Assembly: GCA_963575745.1 (NCBI GenBank)
Contig: CAUYUJ010018651.1
Span: 124,089-188,088 of the forward strand
Direction of reading: 5' to 3'
From: Prorocentrum cordatum
Taxonomy: Eukaryota; Sar; Dinophyceae; Prorocentrales; Prorocentraceae
Length of the DNA: 64,000 nt
The translations under genes and the position numbers were made by a program. How positions within the stretch are numbered: the first letter of the stretch is position 1; the number at the start of each line of letters is the position of its first letter. The notes beneath the pieces were generated by a model. The model was not told where the DNA came from and searched no databases. It saw nothing but the letters and a program-made list of their open reading frames with translations. Shown here one piece after another: positions 20,966 to 41,904 of the stretch.

Positions 20966-21716
20966 GGAGGAGGAGGAGGAGGAGGAGGAGGAGGAGGAGG
21001 AGGAGGAAGGGGAAGGGGAGGAGGAGGAGGAGGAGGATGAGGAGGGAGCAGAAGGAGAAGAGGGGGAGGAGGAGGAGGAAAGAGGAGGAGGAGGAGAAGG
21101 AGGAGAGGGGAGGAGGGGGAGAGGGGGGAGGAGGGGAGGAGGAGGGGGAGGGGGAGGAGGAGGAGGAGGAGGAGGAGGAGGAGGAGGAGGAGGGAGGAGG
21201 AGGGAGGGAGGAGGAGGAGGAGGAGGAGGAGGAGGGAGGAGGAGGAGGGTGGAGGAGGGGGAGGAGGAGGAGAGGAGGAGGCGGAGGAGGAGGAGGAGGA
21301 GGGAGGAGGAGGGGAGGAGGGGGAGGAGGGGGGCAGGAGAGGAGAGGAGGAGGAGGAGGAGGAGGAGGAGGGAGGAGGGGAGGAGGAGGAGGAGGAGGAG
21401 GAGGGGGAGGAGGGGGAGAGGAGGAGGAGGAGGAGGAAGAAGAGAAAGAGGGGGAGGAGGAGGAGGAGAGGGAGGAGGAGAGGAGGAGGAGGAGGAGGAG
21501 GAGGAGGAGGAGGAGGAGGAGGAGGAGGAGAGAGGAGAGGAGGAGGAGGAGGAGGAGGAGGAGGCGAGGAGGAGGAGGAGGAGGGGGGGAGAGGAGGAGG
21601 CAGGAGGAGGAGGAGAGGAGGAGGAGGAGAGGAGGAGGAGGGAGGAGGAGGAGGAGGAGGAGGAGGAGGAGGAGGAGGAGGAGGAGGAGGAGGAAGAGGA
21701 GGAGGAGGAGGAGGAG
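20966..21716. repeat. (GGA)n tract, 0.75 kb
   Basis: Longest GGA-type tract in the window, with scattered GGGA, AGAGGA and GCA interruptions. Confidence 0.95.
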
Positions 21717-22403
21717 CCCGGCTTCGCCTCGCAGCTTGCTGCTCTGGCCCTCGGGCGGCCTGCCTCGGGGACGCGCCGACACGGGGCAGGGCAAGCCCGG
21801 GTCAGCCGGGCCCTGCAGGGCCCTGCAAGATCCTGCGGGATCCTGCGCGCAGGGCCAGGTCAGTGCACCCCTGGGTCTGCCAGATCTGACGCTCTGGCTG
21901 ACCCCCATTTGCGTGGACCTCCGTCTAGAGGCCTGGCCTCTCAGGAGGCTGCTTCTTAGAAGGCGCCGGCCCTACATCTACAGAGAAGGCCCGCGCCCTC
22001 CTGCTAAGAAGCAGGGGTGCTTCTGAGAATCCCTCCCCCCTATCCAAACCTGCGGCATCCAGACCTTATCAATACGCTGTCCCCGGAAATCCCGACCCTT
22101 TCCCTGGGGCCAGCTTTTCACCCTAAGTCGTTTTTTGACGGCCCCGCGGCCCAGCGGGCGCCTCTGGAGGCCGAAAAAGGCGACAAGCCTTCCTCCTGAG
22201 CTCTCTGCGACGCGTGGCCGAAAGGCTCCCGACTGGCTCGGGGCGCCTCCCCCGGCACGAACGACACCACTGGTGGAGGCGGCGCCACACCGGGGGCCTC
22301 CTCGCCCCCTGCCCAGGGGAGAGCGGTCGGCGAGGCCAGACGGAGAGAAGGGCCTCTCGGGGCGTTGTCCACCCAGTCTCAAAGTGAACAAACATGTTTC
22401 GCA
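21717..22403. other. GC-rich stretch, no gene recognised
   Basis: Only short hairpins such as CTTCTTAG...CTAAGAAG near 21950-22015. No constrained frame. Confidence 0.4.
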
Positions 22404-22573
22404 GAGGGGAAGAGGAGGAGGGGGGGCAGGAGGAGGAGGGAGGAGGAGGAGGAGGAGGAGGAGGAGGAGGAGGAGGAGGAGGGTTTTGACCCCCCCCCTT
22501 GGGAGGAGGAGGAGGAGGAGGAGGAGGAGGAGGAGGAGAAGGAGGAGGAGGAGGAGGAGGAGGAGGAGGAGAG
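22404..22573. repeat. (GGA)n tract
   Basis: Two GGA blocks separated by a short GTTTTGACCCCCC segment. Confidence 0.9.
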
Positions 22574-22599
22574 GGGGTTCGAGAGCCCATCCCTTCCGA

Positions 22600-23340
22600 C
22601 CCCCATCCACCTCCAAAATGGTCTTCACCCCAAGCGCCTTCTCAAGCAGTCCGGGAACAGAGAGAGATACGACAGTTCTACGATGGATAAAGCTCCAAGA
22701 AGACGCCCAGGGCCAGGTCCAGGTTCATGGTTCTCTTAAGCGAAATCTGGAGTCCATAGTTGATGCGTTTTCTGAAGATGTCTGATGGGCGTGGGAGTCT
22801 TCGGGGGCCATTCGTCGTCGTCGGCGGCGTCCAGAGGTGTTCACAGCCAAGGACGCCCCGTCGAACAGCCGAGGACGCTCCCCCGAGAATCCAAACTGCC
22901 CCCAATCTGAAGACAGCGGAAAGCGCGGCCCGAGACGCCCCCAATGCGGCCCTTGAACAACTCCTCCCTTACGCCCCACTCCGTTCCCCTCCTGCCTCGC
23001 TTCCAATCCACACCATCGACTGCAATCCTCACGTGCGTGGTGGTTGCTGATGCTCTGAATCCGTTTGTCTCGTCACGTAGGGCACGACACGACAAATCAT
23101 TCACCCACATAGTGGCCGTCGACGAAACAGACTACTGCGTCACTGACAATAATTGTGCCCACATTCTGCACACCAAAGTTGAACCCTGACGCACGCGATG
23201 GCTCTGATCTTCCCAGCATTTTGTGCTCTGTCAGAGTAACATGCCCTCCGAACTTCATTCACTTGGCGCCCGTTGCATGGCGGCGCGGGGCGTTTATGCT
23301 GGCGTCGGGGAAAATTCGCCCGATGCTGCACGGGGCATCG
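22600..23340. other. Unique stretch with weak coding islands
   Basis: On + a frame reads TVLRWIKLQEDAQGQVQVHG and ends SIVDAFSEDV before TGA (22785). Another on + (to 23189) contains DETDYCVTDNNCAHI. The opposite strand at the same places also gives protein-like text (DIFRKRINYGLQISLKRTMN), so neither strand can be chosen. No domain recognised. Confidence 0.25.
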
Positions 23341-23545
23341 GGGATGGAGGGAAGGAAGGCGAGGAGGGGAATGGAGGAAATGGAGAGGGGGCAGGGAGAG
23401 GGGCCATGGAGAAAAGGAGGAATGGAGGAAGAAGGGGGGAGGGGGAGATGGGAGGGAGGGGAGGACATGGAGGGACGGGGAGGGGAGGGAGGAAGAAGGG
23501 GGTGAGGGAAAGAGAGAGGTAAGCACAGAGGCAGGGGAAGAGTGG
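23340..23545. repeat. Purine-rich low-complexity tract
   Basis: GGAGGGGAGGA-type sequence downstream of the hydrolase exon. Confidence 0.85.
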
Positions 23546-23608
23546 AGGAAAAATAAGGATGGGAAGGCGCTTTTTGTCCACCCGTCGCTGCTTCGTGCTC
23601 CCCTGCAG

Positions 23609-24085
23609 TCAGGGCTCACCGCCCCGGCGATCTCCCGCGATGTCCGAAAGCCATGTGAGCATGAGCGGGTGCACGTCGTCGGGGACGTCATCCTGCGGAA
23701 CATGCCCCGCCGGCGCGGGGATGACGCTGAAGGAGACGCTGTCATTCGCATCGCCGAGCTGACGGAACCACTGCCCGTACGGCCCCTCCAGTGGCGTGAC
23801 CAGGTCCGCGTCACCCCAAATAACCTTGATTGGGCACTTGACGTCTGGGAAGATCTCCTCTGGGCACCTGCCTGGGTCCCCGGTGAGGATCCTGACGAAC
23901 ACGTCGAGCGCGCCAGGATCCGCGGCCGGCTCCAGAATGCTGTCGAGGAGCTCGCTATCGACCGCCGCCTTGTTCACGTACACGTTCTTGAGCACCCCGG
24001 CCACGTTCTCCCTGGTCGCGAGGGACTCGAACCCCGCGGCGGCAAGCGGGCGGAAGCTCAGGACCGCGTCGAAGATCCCGAAGAC
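23609..24085 (-). CDS. Alpha/beta-hydrolase C-terminal exon (partial)
   Basis: The frame runs 5'-3' on the minus strand as VFGIFDAVLSFRPLAAAGFE, then ATRENVAGVLKNVYVNK, then IKVIWGDADLVTPLEGPYGQ and APAGHVPQDDVPDDVHPLML, ending at TGA (23609-23611). The WGDAD and GHVPQDD segments match the positions of the catalytic Asp and His in plastid-type alpha/beta hydrolases related to pheophytinase. That assignment comes from remembered family patterns. The nucleophile elbow (GxSxG) and N-terminal half are absent, so this is the last exon of a split gene or a fragment. The 5' boundary is uncertain: the frame abuts a foldback element (24088-24289) that may be the intron end, but no clean AG acceptor was found. 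The C terminus looks complete. Substrate unknown. Confidence 0.7.
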   Translation of the reverse strand, partial: VFGIFDAVLSFRPLAAAGFESLATRENVAGVLKNVYVNKAAVDSELLDSILEPAADPGALDVFVRILTGDPGRCPEEIFPDVKCPIKVIWGDADLVTPLEGPYGQWFRQLGDANDSVSFSVIPAPAGHVPQDDVPDDVHPLMLTWLSDIAGDRRGGEP

Positions 24086-24087
24086 CG

Positions 24088-24289
24088 AAGAAGAAAACGC
24101 GACATAAACATAAGCTTGCGGAGCCCCGCGCGGATTTCATGGACCCTGCGCTGGACCACCCTGGCGGCGCCTCTGGCTCGGCCCCTGGCGCGCTCCACGC
24201 GCCTGGGAGAGGGGGGTCCAGCGCATGATCCAAGAAACCCGCGCGGAGCTGCGAAGGTTTCTGCTTTCGCCGCTCTCTCCTCTTCGAGA
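24088..24289 (-). mobile_element. Introner-like foldback element abutting the hydrolase exon
   Basis: On + the left arm contains GGAGCCCCGCGCGGATTTCA and CCCTGCGCTGGACC. The right arm pairs through GGTCCAGCGCATGATCC and AACCCGCGCGGAGCTGCGAA. The arms share sequence with 19290-19502 (CCGCGCGGATTTC, CTGCGCTG.ACC). It lies directly 5' of the hydrolase exon on the minus strand, where an intron would end. Confidence 0.6.
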
Positions 24290-24470
24290 AGAGGAGTCCA
24301 GATACCACTCGCAGTGGGAGCGGAACGAGCGTGCTCCTGGTCAGCGATTAATTGAGGGATGAAAAAACGACCCTGCCCTGGGTTACAAGTGCGTGGGCTG
24401 TAAACCTCCTGGGAACCCCCAAAGCCTAGAGCCGCCAGGACGCGGCACATCACGCAGGGTTTACCCTGTC

Positions 24471-24990
24471 TCAGCCCACAGGAGTCCCACCAGCCCTTTG
24501 GGCGTGAGTGGTTTAGGGAGCTCTCTCTGTTCTCAACCCCCCTTCTTCCCCTTCGGGGAGGGGTTTACCCCTCCCCCTACCCCCTCCCCCTGGACCTGGA
24601 GAGGGGGTTCCGCGGGTCGTTGGAGGGGTCTTTTCCGACTCCTGGGAGGGCTAAAAAACGACGACCCTCACGAGGATTCTGGCCCCGACGGGGGGGCGCA
24701 GATAGGTCCCTCTCCTCTTCTTTGAAGCCAAAATCATCGCAAGAGGCCCCAAGATGGCCCCAAGAGGCCCCCAGGAGCCTCCCAAGAGGCCTCCAAGAGG
24801 CCCCCAAGAGGCCCCCAAGAGGCCCAAGAGGCCCCCAAGAGACCCCCAAGAGGCCCCCAGAGGCCCCACGAGGCCCCCAAGAGGCCCCCAAGAGGCGCCC
24901 AAGAGGCCCCCAAGAGGCCCCAAGAGGCTCCAAGAGGCCCCCAAGAGGCCCCACGAGGAGATGCCCTCAAGATGTCTCCAAGAGGCCCCA
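24471..24990 (+). repeat. Leader plus CCCCAAGAGGC minisatellite
   Basis: A leader with CCAGCCCTTTGGGCGTGAGT and the hairpin CCCCTTCGGGGAGGGGTTTA is followed by about 20 copies of an 11-12 bp unit CCCCAAGAGGC (24738-24965). The leader recurs at about 39025-39110, where the following repeat unit is AAGATGGC-like. Confidence 0.8.
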
Positions 24991-25007
24991 AGAGGCGCCG
25001 AAGACGT

Positions 25008-25059
<52 letters not shown>

Positions 25060-25060
25060 G

Positions 25061-25117
<57 letters not shown>

Positions 25118-25375
25118 ACTACGACTACTATCACTACCACAACCAAGTACCATTACTACTACTATACTACCACCACACCATCCAACACCACCACCACCAC
25201 CACCACCACCCACCACCACCACTACTACTTCACTACTACTAACTATACTACTACTTAACTACCTACTTAACTACCTAACTACCTACATACTACTACTAAC
25301 TACTACTCTACTCTACTTACTACTACTACTACGGATACTGCTACTACTACGACGACGACTACCTACTACTACGAC

Positions 25376-25460
<85 letters not shown>

Positions 25461-25463
25461 GAG
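25008..25463. repeat. (TAC)n microsatellite
   Basis: Long runs of TAC/ACT triplets with CACCAC and CTAACTAC interruptions. Confidence 0.95.
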
Positions 25464-25465
25464 GG

Positions 25466-25905
25466 GACCGAACGACTCGCACCAGGACGAGGTGCCCGAA
25501 CGACTCACACCACGAGGAGCCCGAACGACTCACACCCGGACGAGGGGCCCGAACGACTCACACCACGAAGAGCCCGAACGACTCACACCAGGAGGAGGGG
25601 CCCGAACGACTCACACCAGGACGAGGCGCCCGAACGACTCACACCACGAGGAGCCCGAACGACTCACACCAGGACGAGGGCCCAGAACGACTCACACCAC
25701 GAGGAGCCCGAACGACTCACACCAAGAGGAGGGGCCCGAACGACTCACACCAGGACGAGGGGCCCGAACAACTCACACCACGAGAAGCCCGAACGACTCA
25801 CGCCAGGACGAAGAGCCCGAACGACTCACACCACGAAGAGCCCGAACGACTCACACCAGGAAGAAGGGCCCGAACGACTCACACCAGGACGAGAGGCCCG
25901 GAGAT
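25466..25905 (+). repeat. Minisatellite, 16 units paired as about 52 bp
   Basis: CCCGAACGACTCACACCA occurs 16 times. Units alternate in length (about 24 and 28 bp) and end in ACGAGGAG or GGACGAGGGG, giving a two-unit higher-order repeat. Confidence 0.9.
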
Positions 25906-26137
25906 ATGCGGGGGCAGGCGGAAACACGCCTGAGAAACACGACTGTCGGCATGCTTCGCAAGAGTTGCTGTTTTGAGATGGGCTGGTGGGGATACGCGAA
26001 GCGTGAAGAATTTTAGCGCACAGCGCCTCGTAAAACAGGGTAGGGGCGTTTTTTTATGCCCCTGACTTAAGGGGTACGTAATCGGATCAGGGGGGGAACC
26101 TCGAGCTAGAATCGGCGATACTCGCAGGCCTAGAGAT
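25906..26137. other. Unique stretch with one dispersed motif
   Basis: At about 25980 CTGGTGGGGATACGCGAAGC followed by GTGAAGAATTTT resembles 44432-44465. No gene seen. Confidence 0.4.
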
Positions 26138-26139
26138 TG

Positions 26140-26309
26140 ACACCAACACCAATTTCGGCGGTGTGCCTCCACCGAGGGAAGAAGGTCCCGATCTCGGTGA
26201 TGGTGGTAACATTCTGGCTTCCAAGGTGGCCGAACTATTACCACCAACGCCGAAAATCTAGGATCATCGTCCCCCTGTGGAGGCAACCCCCTGTCTTGGT
26301 GTTGGTGCC
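26140..26309. repeat. Foldback element, about 170 bp
   Basis: ACACCAACACCAATTTCGGC and GTGCCTCCACCG on the left pair with GGAGGCAACCCC and CTTGGTGTTGGTGCC on the right. An inner pair GGTGGTAA / TTACCACC forms the loop-proximal stem. Confidence 0.75.
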
Positions 26310-26400
26310 CATTTCCAGGACTCCAACTGGAGGGCATGTTGCACTGCATCCGTCGGAGGCCCAGCGGCTGGCACCGACACCAGCATCGGCGCCTGCCTCC

Positions 26401-26500
26401 NNNNNNNNNNNNNNNNNNNNNNNNNNNNNNNNNNNNNNNNNNNNNNNNNNNNNNNNNNNNNNNNNNNNNNNNNNNNNNNNNNNNNNNNNNNNNNNNNNNN
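26401..26500. other. Assembly gap (100 N)
   Basis: A run of exactly 100 N directly upstream of the giant GTC array; the array may have caused the break. Confidence 0.99.
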
Positions 26501-26632
26501 CGCGCGGCGCAGCGCGGGTCGTGCCGCGGCGGCGCCCGCCAGGAGCGCCGCCGCGCGTCCGCCGGGAGCGCTCGCGCGGCCGCTCGGCCGCGGCGCGCAC
26601 GGGCGCCACGCCGCGGCGGCACGCCGCGGCAC

Positions 26633-37350
<10,718 letters not shown>

Positions 37351-37917
37351 GTTGGAGGCGGCGGCAAGCGGCCGACGGCCGCGGGGCGCGACTGCGGAGC
37401 CTCGCTGCGAGGCGCCCCGGGCGCGCCGCCAGGCGCGGGCGGAAGGGCCGCGGCGGGCATCTCGCGGTCACCTGCGCTGTGGCGGAGCACCTCGTCGCTG
37501 CTCGAGCACCGAGCGGTCTGCAGGGATCACGCGGGCAGTTCCTCCGCCTTTGCCTCCTCGTCTCTGGTTTCATCCTGCTGCCTCGTCGTCCTGCTGCATC
37601 CTCCTTCCTCCCAGGCGCCTCGCGAGGGAACCTCCTCCTCCTCATCCTTTTCCCTCCTCCTCCTCCTCCTCCTCCTCCTCCTCCTCCTCCTCCTCCTCAT
37701 CCTCCCCCTCCCCCTCCTCCTCCTCCTCTTCCTCCCTCACCCTCTCTCGCCACCCCCACTTCCTCCTCCGGACGCTGGTGGCTCTAGGGTTCGGTCCGAA
37801 CGTCGCCCCTCCTCCTGCATCCTTATAGCTTCTCCCTGCCACACTCCCAGACGTGTCGTTGGCCAGGCGGGGCGTTTCGCCTGAGACTTCCTCGACATAA
37901 ATATATATATATATATA
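37351..37917. other. GC-rich stretch with (TCC)n tract, no gene
   Basis: (CCT)n/(TCC)n at 37638-37735. Flanking sequence shows no recognised gene. Confidence 0.5.
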
Positions 37918-38340
37918 TACACATACACGCATACATGCATACATGCATACATGCATACATGCATACATGCATACATGCATACATGCATACATGCATACAT
38001 GCATACATGCATACATACATACATACATACATGCATAAGTACGTACGTACGTACGTACGTACGTACATACATGCATGCATGCATGCATGCATACACACAT
38101 ACATACGTACCTACCTACCTACCTACCTACCTGCCTACCTACCTACATACCTACATACCTACATACCTACATACCTACATACCTACATACCTAACTCCCT
38201 ATCTACCTACCTACCTACCTACATACCTATATACCTACATGCCTACACACCTACATACACACATACATACATACATGCATGCATGCATACATACATGCAT
38301 ACATCTACATGCATACACCTATATATATATGTATATATAT
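37918..38340. repeat. Tetranucleotide block (ATGC/ATAC, ACGT, CCTA)
   Basis: (GCATACAT)n, then (ACGT)n, then (ACCT)n and (ACAT)n, with (TA)n at both ends (about 37900 and 38320-38338). Confidence 0.95.
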
Positions 38341-39000
38341 GATCGTGAAGCTTTCAATGTGCAACAGCTTCGTGGATGGCGGGAGGGCTGTTTCCAACAT
38401 AGACTCTCGCTTTAGCGCAGCGCTCATTCGTTCAAAGGTAGAGGGCGGGTCGTTTTCAAAATGGAGCTCTCGCCTGAGCGCAGGGCGCATTCGTCTCAAC
38501 AACTTACAGCAGCTTCAAGAGGCTGGCTCCTGTTCAACATGTGTCTGTCCCCTTAGCGCCGCACAGAGTCGCATTGAACGTTTGCACCAGTCTCAAGGAC
38601 TTGCAGGGTTGAAGTCCCAGGGACGGTGTTTAGGCACAATATAAAATTGACAAGAGATAACAGTCATGTGAATTCGCGGTGTTGCAACACCACGCATGAT
38701 AATCTAGTGTGCTTCAGGATTGCCAGGACGCAACAGGCACTTCGACTCGCGGAGTTGAAGTCCTGGGAATTGTGTGCTGACACGGCTTGGGATTCTCAAA
38801 TGATTTCTTAAGTTGATAGGTGCTCGAAACCTATCCAAGTTCTTATGTATAACTGATGTGTGCATGTGTTGTCAAGTTCTAGCGAGGCATCTCCCGTTTG
38901 AGGAAACATGGGGGATCTAAACCTTCCTTTGTGAGCTCCTCGGACGGTTCTCTTTCAATGGGCCATTTCCTGCAATGGACAGAAGCTCTTGCATGGGACC
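38341..39000. other. Lower-GC unique stretch, no clear gene
   Basis: Contains three similar segments near 38405-38430, 38470-38495 and 38552-38575 (TCTCGC...TAGCGCAGCGC type). No long frame. Confidence 0.4.
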
Positions 39001-39290
39001 TATGAGAAAGAAATGCTACTAGCCCTCTGGGCGTTGCTGGTTTAGCGTGTTTTCTCTTCCAGCTTCCACTCTTCCCCTTCGGGGAAGGGTTAACCCCTCC
39101 TCGCCCGTCCCCCATGGACCTAAACGGGGCGCCCCGCGACCGATTGGAGCGTCCAAAATGGCCCATGGTGGCTCCAAGACGGCCTCAGAGAGCCCAAGGT
39201 GGCCTCCAAGACGGCTCAAGATGGCTCAAGATTGCTCAAGATGGTGTCCAAGATGCTCCTTGAAGCTCCAGGACCGCCTCAAGACGGCTC
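39001..39290 (+). repeat. Leader plus AAGATGGC minisatellite
   Basis: Shares with 24471-24600 the segments AGCCCTCTGGGCG, GGTTTAG and CTTCCCCTTCGGGGAAGGGT. It continues as imperfect CCAAGATGGCC / GGCTCAAGATGG units. Confidence 0.75.
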
Positions 39291-40502
39291 ACAAAGCGGC
39301 GAGGAGGCGGCGACATAGCCGGCAGACCGGCATACGGGCCCAGACGACGGGCGGCAACGAGGAGGCGACGGGGTGGCGACGAGGCGGCTGCATAGCCGCC
39401 GGACCGCCAGCCGGGCCCAGTTCTGCAGCAAGATTGAGAGCCCTTGCGCGCAAGCACTGGTTGGGGGGCGCGCCATTCTCGCCACGTCTCTGGGGGAGAG
39501 ACAGAAAGTCGCACGCGTACTGTGTAGCTGTAGATGGGTAGGGTGGGGATCGGCGACTGAGTCGTACTCATACTGTGCAGTTGTAGTTGCGGATGTGTAG
39601 GAAGTAGCGGTAGTTGTAGGTGAGCAGGATGGGAAAGGTGGGTGGGTGGCAACTGGCACCTGTAATTGGAGGTGGCGGCACAAGTGCGCCATGAGGAGGA
39701 AGTACGGGCCACCCCCTCTACGGCCGTCTTCGTTGTCCGAGGGACCGTAGGGGGGTCCTCGGCCCCTTTCAGCGCCTTTCGACAGCAAAATATAAGGTTG
39801 ACTAGTGGGGGTGGGAACCCCCGCAGCCCCACTGATGGAAGCTGCGAGGGGTGTGAGACCCATTCACGGTCCTCACCGACGAGGCCTATTGACGGTCCTC
39901 GCCGAGGGGAGGGGCAAAAAGGAGGGATTCGCGCGTATCTTACCCGAGCGACGATGCCGTCGGCGATGCGTCCTGGTCCTGAGGCGGGATTCCTGACAAT
40001 GCGGACCACGAGGAAGAACAAGCGCAGGTGCCGAAAATATACGTTTTCCGAAGGGGATGGGGCAAGTCTTGAGTCGTCTTGAGCCGTCTTGGAGGCCGTC
40101 GTCGGCACTGTTGGAGGGCTGTTGGAGCACTCCCATGGGGGAATGGGGCTGGGCCTTCTCGTGGGAGCGGACCTCCATGCCACGCTGGTCGGACGACTGC
40201 TGACACAGTGCCAAGGTTTTTGCACAAACGGCGAACGAGTACTGCGCAACTCCACGCACACTTTGCGCTGCTGTCAATCAGCAGGGCGGCGCCATCGGGA
40301 GCCGCGAGGAGGAAGAGGGAGGAGAAGACAGGGGAGGAGCTGAAGAGGAGGAGAAGGAGGAGGAGGAGGAGGAGGAGGCAGGAACATCATCGCCCCCGCC
40401 CTGGACGTCCAGAGCTCTCGCTGCGCGGCTGGCACACTTCTGGCCAAGACTACACGCCGACCTCTCCGGACGCGGGAAGGCCAACGGCCACCATGCGGAA
40501 TT
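39291..40502. other. Unique and repeat-derived stretch, no gene recognised
   Basis: A duplicated segment of about 70 bp lies at 39300-39430. 40208-40320 is a dispersed repeat (TTGCACAAACGGCGAACGAG ... GCGCTGCTGTCAATCAGCAG) recurring at about 41133-41230. (GGA)n at 40302-40380. A frame near 40385-40500 reads LHADLSGRGKANGHHAELDM but is out of phase with the exon that follows. Confidence 0.45.
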
Positions 40503-40798
40503 GGACATGGAGGTCAAAACATCCTACCCATCCAGACCTTCCGTCAACAGATCAACGTGTCCCACTGGATGACCGAGGACTTTGACTATCCAAAGCCGAC
40601 GCCGATTGCCGAATTCCAAGAAGATCTGTCTCACAGGCGGTGGTCATGGATAAATCCCCGCCTCGGGTGAGGATGAGCCGTCCTGTTTCCTCCGTGTCAC
40701 AGCATGTGGCACCCCGGCTATTATGCCTTCCGCTTGGAAACCCTCAGAACCCACGCCAAAACCCCGATGCCAAGACGTTTCCCGACCCGTGGGCCCTA
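40503..40798 (+). CDS. Candidate split gene, exons around a 66-bp intron
   Basis: The first exon frame reads NILPIQTFRQQINVSHWMTE, then DFDYPKPTPIAEFQEDLSH, and stops at 40636 after two bases of a codon. The next exon begins at 40703 and completes that codon: S, then MWHPGYYAFRLETLRTHAKT, open to a TAG at 40796-40798. The composition is strongly protein-like. The excised interval starts GC and ends AG. A second frame farther on (LDPLPLDPLSFQAYFCRQAS, 40799-40865) suggests another junction, and the exon at 41520-41786 may belong to the same gene. The 5' end is unclear because an upstream coding-like frame is out of phase. No family recognised. Confidence 0.45.
40637..40702 (+). other. Short GC-AG intron of introner type
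   Basis: Begins GCGGTGGTCATGG and ends TTTCCTCCGTGTCACAG. Direct repeats flank it (GTCTCACAG at 40628 and GTGTCACAG at 40694). Its first 30 bases resemble dispersed sequence at 11554-11627 (reverse complement) and at about 11828, so the intron comes from a repeat family. Confidence 0.5.
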
Positions 40799-40867
40799 GG
40801 GCTCTCGACCCTCTCCCCTTGGACCCACTCTCCTTCCAGGCGTACTTCTGTCGGCAAGCAAGCACAA

Positions 40868-41080
40868 CACTAGTTCGGCGGCAAGCGAGGGGGGGAAGTG
40901 AGAAGGAGCAGGCCTTCTCAGAAGGTTCGGAAGTCCCCCGGCCTTCTGAGAAGTTTTCTGAGCCTCCCCTGAAGACACAAAAAACTTCTCAGAAGGCGCG
41001 AGGGCTTCTGAGAAGTCCCGCCGCCTTCTTAGAAGGCCTTCTCCTTCTCATTTCCCGCCCTCGCTCGCCGCCGACTAGTG
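40868..41080. repeat. Foldback element, 213 bp
   Basis: CACTAGTTCGGCGGCAAGCG at the left pairs with CGCTCGCCGCCGACTAGTG at the right. GAGAAGGAGCAGGCCTTCTC and several CTTCTCAGAAGG palindromes lie inside. Coding-like text before it (to 40865) and after it (YRPGDPIGVVPFK at about 41084-41122, followed by GTGACA) suggests that it sits in an intron. Confidence 0.75.
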
Positions 41081-41519
41081 CCATACCGGCCGGGCGATCC
41101 CATCGGCGTCGTACCGTTTAAAAGGTGACAGGTCTGTTGCACAAACGCCGAACAAATAACACGCAGCTCCGTCTGCACCAGAGCGCTGCTGTCAACCAGC
41201 AGAACGGTGCCATGGGTAGCCGCGAGGAAAAGATCGTTCTTTATCCATTGGGAGTAACGCGTTACCAGGGAGGGGGTAGGTTGGCGGGGGGGGGGGCGGT
41301 AACGGCGGCCAGCGTGCACCCCCGAAGGCGCGACCGCAACTTCGGCGCAACAACCGCCTGCGTGCACCACAGCGCCTGCGCACACCGCAGTGCGTCTGTT
41401 CATCCTAACACCTGCGCGCAACGTGGCGCCACACCGCCTGTGTACACCATAGCGCCTGTGTACACCAGCACCCGTGTGCGCATCAGCGCCATTGCACACC
41501 ACAGTGTGCACTGTTTCAG

Positions 41520-41786
41520 GCGGACGTCAAGCTCCCAGAACAGTACGCCGACGCCCTGGCGACACCGAGGGTCTGGCTGCTCGGCCACCTGCTGTCGCGC
41601 ACTGAGCGGGCCGAGCGCTCCTCCCCTCGGCTGGTCTACAACGACGTCCTCGTGGTACTCGAGCCTTTTCTGGCCGAAGGCGGACACATGGCACGGCTGC
41701 TGGATCCTCGGATGCGCGCCCTGCTTCAGCCAGATGCCTGCTGCGAAGCCCTCCGCGCGTGGCGCGTTGCAGTGGACGGCTTCAAG
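41520..41786 (+). CDS. Orphan internal exon, 89 codons, phase 0-0
   Basis: Preceded by GTGCACTGTTTCAG and followed by GTACGGGTAATC, good acceptor and donor sites. The exact 267 bp is open and reads ADVKLPEQYADALATPRVWL, LGHLLSRTERAERSSPRLVY, NDVLVVLEPFLAEGGHMARL and, near the end, CCEALRAWRVAVDGFK. The composition suggests a helical globular protein. It may continue the gene at 40503-40798, with the foldback at 40868-41080 and a dispersed repeat (about 41133-41230) in the introns; phases upstream do not settle this. No family recognised. Confidence 0.5.
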
Positions 41787-41904
41787 GTACGGGTAATCAG
41801 CGACGTCCGCTGCGCAGCTGCCAACTTCTCGCGGGTCAACGGCCCTGCCTTATTCGCGACATCTTCCTTGTGCGCTTCCGTGCTCTGGTCGGGCTCAGCG
41901 AGCC

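Noticed and set aside
20367-21908. Frames of 380-510 codons on both strands across (GGA)n
   Set aside because: They encode Glu/Arg/Gly or Leu/Pro/Ser runs in every register; explained by the microsatellite.
37918-38340. Telomere-like or centromere-like repeat
   Set aside because: Units are ATGC/ATAC/ACCT tetranucleotides, not the TTTAGGG type, and lie inside the contig; treated as a microsatellite.
38930-39040. Possible retrotransposon RNase H fragment (QKLLHGTYEKEMLLALWAL)
   Set aside because: Only about 28 codons, with a stop upstream and no reverse transcriptase nearby. The resemblance to the YxxxEKELLA-type motif is suggestive only.
39190-39250. ATGGCTCAAG repeats resembling the end of the spliced leader
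   Set aside because: They are units of the CCAAGATGGC minisatellite and lack the CCGTAGCC part.
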